Assembly (NCBI RefSeq): GCF_916618955.1 | Contig: NZ_OU745390.1 | Coordinates: 682,001 to 746,000 of the forward strand | Origin: Pseudomonas sp. Marseille-Q3773 | Lineage (GTDB): Bacteria; Pseudomonadota; Gammaproteobacteria; Pseudomonadales; Pseudomonadaceae | Direction: 5' to 3' | Length of the DNA stretch: 64,000 bases | Part shown: positions 62,001 through 64,000 of the stretch, piece after piece | Numbering within the stretch: position 1 is the stretch's first letter | Layout of the letters: each line of letters starts with the position of its first letter | Made by a program: the position numbers and the translations under genes | Notes under the pieces: generated by a model | Databases searched by the model: none | The model's input: only the letters and a program-made list of their open reading frames with translations | Told to the model about the DNA's origin: nothing

Positions 62001-63588
62001 CGAGCTGGCCCCCACTCGCCGGGCTGTGCGCGAACGCTTTGCCGCACACCTGCGCCGGGCCTGGCGGTTGCAGGCCGAGCCGATCGGCACCACTGGCGAG
62101 CAACGGCTGGTGCTGGTCGACCTGGCGGTAACGACGCTGCCGGAGTTGCCCGGGCACCTTGCCTTCAGCCACATCACTTCGCTGGTCATCAGCGACAGCC
62201 TGGTCACGGCTATCCATCCGCAATTCCTGTCGTGCTTCACTGCCCTGCGCGAGCTCAACCTCAGCAACAACCGCCTGCTGCGCATCCCCTCGGGCATCGC
62301 CTACCTGGTGCACTTGCGCCGCCTGCGCCTTGCTCACAATGCGATCCGTCTCGATCTCGCTGCGCTCGATGCGATCAACGGTTTGCCCCAGTTGCGCTAT
62401 CTGGATCTGAGCTATAACCCGTTGGGTGCCTACTCTATGCGTTACAACCAGCTGACGCACCTGGTGGAGCTGAACCTGCGCCATTGCCAGTTGGGCGAAT
62501 GGCCGCCAGGCATCGAGCTGTGCGGCCTGCTCGAGCGAGCAGACCTGCGCGATAACCGACTGGCCACGGTGCCGGACGCAATCCTGCAGATGCCCCATGC
62601 CTTCCGTCGTGCTTTTCTGGTCGAGCGCACCCCGCTTGGCATGCTCCAGCTGCACCGCTTGTTCGCCCTCGCCGCGATTCAGGAGCCCCTGCCCCTGCCG
62701 GAGCCGCCCCGCCTGCTCGACCCACTGCAAACCCGCCAGGTCTGGTTGGCGGCTGTTGCTCCCGAGGCGGCGGCCGAGCGCCTCACGCTGTGGGATGCCA
62801 TGGCTGCGATGCCTGGTAATCAGGGCTTCATCCGGTTACTCGGGCGCTTGCAGGACACGGCGGACTTCAATCTGTCCAGGGCCGTGCTGACGCGCTCGGT
62901 GTGGGACCTTTGCCAAGCCATCCAGGCGGATCCTGAGCTGCGCCAACGTCTGTTCGCCCTCGCCGACATGCCGCTTGGCTGCTCCAACAGCGTGGCCGAG
63001 CGTTTCAGCGAGCTGCAACTGCAGGCGGCGATCCGCAGGGCCGAGGGCAATACCCTGGAGGACCGTGGCGAACAGCTGCTGGTCCTGGGCCGCGGGCTGT
63101 TCTACCTGGACCGGCTGGAAATGTTCACCCGCGCGGACCTCCTGCGCCGGACAGAGGCCGGTGAGTCGGTCGAGGCGTTGACGCTACGCCTGCTCTATCG
63201 GGTGCGACTGCGCCAGCGACTGGGCTTGCCGTACCAACCGCAGGGCATGAACCACACCGCTACTGCCGACGTCACCGATGCCGAGGTCGAGCAAGCCTTG
63301 CGCGAGGTGCGGGCAGCCTTGAACCCCGACAGCCTTGCCCAGAGCCTGAGCCAACGGCTGTTCTGGCAACGCTACATGGAGCAGCGCCACCCGGCGGCAT
63401 TCGCTGCGTTGGCGCAGGTCAATGGTGAACGCCGGGCGTTGCTGACCGGGCAACGGGCGCAACTGGACGCCCAGGAATTTGCCCAACGGCTGGCACGCCT
63501 GGAGGCGGATGAGGCCACGGACCGGCAGGCGCTGATCCTGCATCTGAGCAGGCAACTGCTGATCGGCAGGGAGCGCGGGCAAGCGTGA
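59095..63588 (+). CDS. Giant LRR protein with NEL-like C-terminus, copy 2 (Asp to Asn at the active site)
   Basis: 1,497 residues, collinear with copy 1: shared N-terminal RLMQNFTEDASFYVGTGLV, the hydrophobic segment (about 378-412), WFHGHQHEALEHMLGVAE, GYPLSGSG, LRRs (about 1022-1165; LNLSNNRLLRIPSGIAYLVH) and the C-terminal domain. At the catalytic position it reads GCSNSVAERF: Cys1296 is kept but the Asp of CxD is Asn1298. Start ATGA overlaps the copy 1 stop, so the pair is translationally coupled. It probably arose by tandem duplication and has since diverged widely. Catalytic activity is uncertain. Confidence 0.8.
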   Translation: MSRETVVPQTHTSPRDKIARATDDFIAARLPAWLTRASPAQINRLRDGFMAHQASQEKARQVTRQLQPVVQFAQLHFQQLVRDLPTLTPLSELQWLEIRRRFSVPPGIALPEDELVPVRESATLRLMQNFTEDASFYVGTGLVEKGDEVPLDMDLATLVSECRRLDVGARYQHLLNRVFTPANCALLAEDKRAGLRLAAEVAALRGDITAHQQLALVQVGNHEASVAGQGVYAFPGLASMLGCQLSDVLLVQLRNGEGADLGVVLYLPSEPARPLRHFASTQAMNDAMAAALQDAAYRDYFSQLVALDERPSFITQLRKRLSDPQPDLTLEGHSPTADVFASLVERQVQRVKDDARLLLVPTAQVDQQASDRRREGWRALGLGLVNLAGLFIPVVGIMLLGQLVVQTLAEVYEGAADWFHGHQHEALEHMLGVAETLAVAAAVSGGAAIVARGFASSDYVAGLEPVAIGRRDYRLWANDLSVYRGDAEEASVGQRGLLEARGQYWLRIGGHDYEVHRPVPEGAWRLRHPERADGYGPRLEYNGELGWRLHDQRPLESEDADDLLASLWRGRRTLDAGSSQQVLSAALVDLDELRGLCVESRTLPPNLRETLEQFDAQARIEAFFRQAGQGMLPADDPEILTWCRVQLPDVVDQGLLRQQVVDQAHSLRRRLMAYLTRVVPGNDPLLALVARDFPGLAPRYAQTLVQAASTIERRVSLIEGKLAQRLALKAASLLRLARLCRARAGLMLPDACSDEAAELIMSLLPRLALWPSSLSLELWSERQGGRRLAALGRQGNNTAPMHIFAAHDGRFSVRDAQGRIQPLAIDEPAGLLETVLAVLTPEQRRQMGLSGSAATQRLRAKLVEVLPTSRAETERLLGWPAVEAWFNPGRRMPDGRVGYPLSGSGVRHRSPESILRDRLRNLYPGLDAQALEEHMARLLADSRSPFEALMELEDDYAQLDVHLNRWISAELAPTRRAVRERFAAHLRRAWRLQAEPIGTTGEQRLVLVDLAVTTLPELPGHLAFSHITSLVISDSLVTAIHPQFLSCFTALRELNLSNNRLLRIPSGIAYLVHLRRLRLAHNAIRLDLAALDAINGLPQLRYLDLSYNPLGAYSMRYNQLTHLVELNLRHCQLGEWPPGIELCGLLERADLRDNRLATVPDAILQMPHAFRRAFLVERTPLGMLQLHRLFALAAIQEPLPLPEPPRLLDPLQTRQVWLAAVAPEAAAERLTLWDAMAAMPGNQGFIRLLGRLQDTADFNLSRAVLTRSVWDLCQAIQADPELRQRLFALADMPLGCSNSVAERFSELQLQAAIRRAEGNTLEDRGEQLLVLGRGLFYLDRLEMFTRADLLRRTEAGESVEALTLRLLYRVRLRQRLGLPYQPQGMNHTATADVTDAEVEQALREVRAALNPDSLAQSLSQRLFWQRYMEQRHPAAFAALAQVNGERRALLTGQRAQLDAQEFAQRLARLEADEATDRQALILHLSRQLLIGRERGQA

Positions 63589-63658
63589 CGCGGCACGGCC
63601 AAACCGGTCAGCCAGATTGACAGCTTTGGCCATTGCCGCCATGCATGACTAGGGCGAA

Positions 63659-63711
63659 CATCGTCGGACCAAGGTGCACTCCAATAACAACAAACCAGGA
63701 GTCCGACGATG
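63659..63711 (+). promoter_or_regulatory. Hairpin enclosing the ribosome-binding site and start codon of the acyl-CoA synthetase gene
   Basis: CATCGTCGGAC (63659-63669) and GTCCGACGATG (63701-63711) are perfect 11-bp inverted repeats with a 31-base loop. The 3' arm contains the ATG (63709-63711) and the last base of the Shine-Dalgarno AGGAG, so folding of the mRNA would hide the start. Whether this is a regulatory element or chance is not known. Confidence 0.5.
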
Positions 63712-64000
63712 CGTGATTACGCCGAGGCCGTTCGTGCGTTCGACCATGCCCAGGCTGCTGCGGCGGCGCTACATGGCGACCTTGCTGCCCTCAATGCCTG
63801 TGTCGAATGCTGTGACCGCCATGCCGGTGACGGCAAGCTGGCGCTGGTCTACATGGACCGCGAAGGCAATCGTGCGCAGTACAGTTTCGACCAGCTCAGC
63901 GACCTGGCAGCCCGCTTCGCCAGGGTGCTGAGGGGGCAAGGTGTCGAGCCCGGTGATCGCGTCGCCGGCCTGATGCCGCGCACGCCCGAGCTGTTGATCA
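63709..64000 (+). CDS. Acyl-CoA synthetase (AMP-binding), 3' end outside window
   Basis: Only the first 97 codons are present: MRDYAEAVRAFDHAQAAAAA ... YSFDQLSDLAARFARVLRGQ GVEPGDRVAGLMPRTPELLI. This is the start of an ANL-superfamily adenylating enzyme of the acetyl/acyl-CoA synthetase type; the AMP-binding and catalytic motifs lie beyond the window. AGGAG precedes the ATG, which lies inside an 11-bp inverted repeat. Confidence 0.8.
   Translation, partial: MRDYAEAVRAFDHAQAAAAALHGDLAALNACVECCDRHAGDGKLALVYMDREGNRAQYSFDQLSDLAARFARVLRGQGVEPGDRVAGLMPRTPELLI

Noticed and set aside
1..64000. CRISPR arrays, tRNA and rRNA genes, insertion-sequence transposases
   Set aside because: No regularly spaced short repeats, cloverleaf sequences or transposase proteins were seen; the only mobile element is the dusA prophage.

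Overview
The window is about 64 kb of high-GC, densely coded chromosome from a member of the Pseudomonas putida group. This rests on recognised gene content and order: queF / mlaA / rssB-rssC / tal / dusA, then arsRBC, a gamma-glutamyl-polyamine cluster, the NAD-dependent formate dehydrogenase fdsGBAD, uspA / miaE, the iutY-iutA aerobactin signalling pair, and phnX / phnW. It also rests on many dispersed REP/BIME palindromes of the P. putida type. No database search was run; every name comes from reading the proteins.

Layout. 1-9 kb: the 3' end of queF, a DUF4404 gene, a HAD-fold protein without its nucleophile, mlaA, a PilZ gene, rssB-rssC, a PhoD-like phosphatase, tal and dusA. 9.1-16.5 kb: a decayed temperate prophage inserted at the 5' end of dusA. 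Its integrase is frameshifted and truncated and its virion genes are reduced to fragments. The immunity region is intact: a CI-type S24 repressor, a Cro-like protein, two operator regions built on the same 17-bp palindrome (three copies exactly 23 bp apart on the left side) and a Rap1a/Tai-like secreted protein in the repressor operon. An AT-rich gene for a two-transmembrane protein sits where most of the late genes should be. 16.6-19.8 kb: an AraC/GyrI regulator and arsRBC. 19.9-24.8 kb: puuA-, puuD- and spuC-like genes bracketed by two near-identical XRE-cupin regulators. 24.9-27.0 kb: a HAD hydrolase, a DUF998 membrane protein and a periplasmic protein. 27.4-32.5 kb: fdsGBAD with overlapping genes. 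32.8-35.7 kb: uspA, miaE and small envelope genes, with a perfect ANR box between uspA and miaE. 35.7-39.5 kb: a Fur-boxed hybrid sigma/anti-sigma gene (iutY) and its TonB receptor (iutA). 39.6-42.7 kb: LysR, polyamine-binding protein, agmatinase family. 42.8-50.5 kb: a secreted Pro/Asn-rich peptide, soluble sugar dehydrogenase, AFG1-type ATPase, DinB protein, alpha/beta hydrolase, DUF411, trhP and an AI-2E-family permease; a second perfect ANR box lies between the last two. 50.5-54.5 kb: phnX, phnW, a LysR and an AraC regulator. 54.6-63.6 kb: two tandem, translationally coupled ~1,500-residue proteins with LRRs and a C-terminal NEL-type E3 ubiquitin-ligase-like domain. 63.7-64.0 kb: the start of an acyl-CoA synthetase whose start codon lies in a perfect 11-bp stem.

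Most promising items: the NEL-like pair, where the second copy has Asn in place of the conserved Asp next to the catalytic Cys; the retained immunity module of the dead prophage with its Rap1a-like gene and two-TM cargo; the two ANR boxes; and the start-codon hairpin at the right edge.
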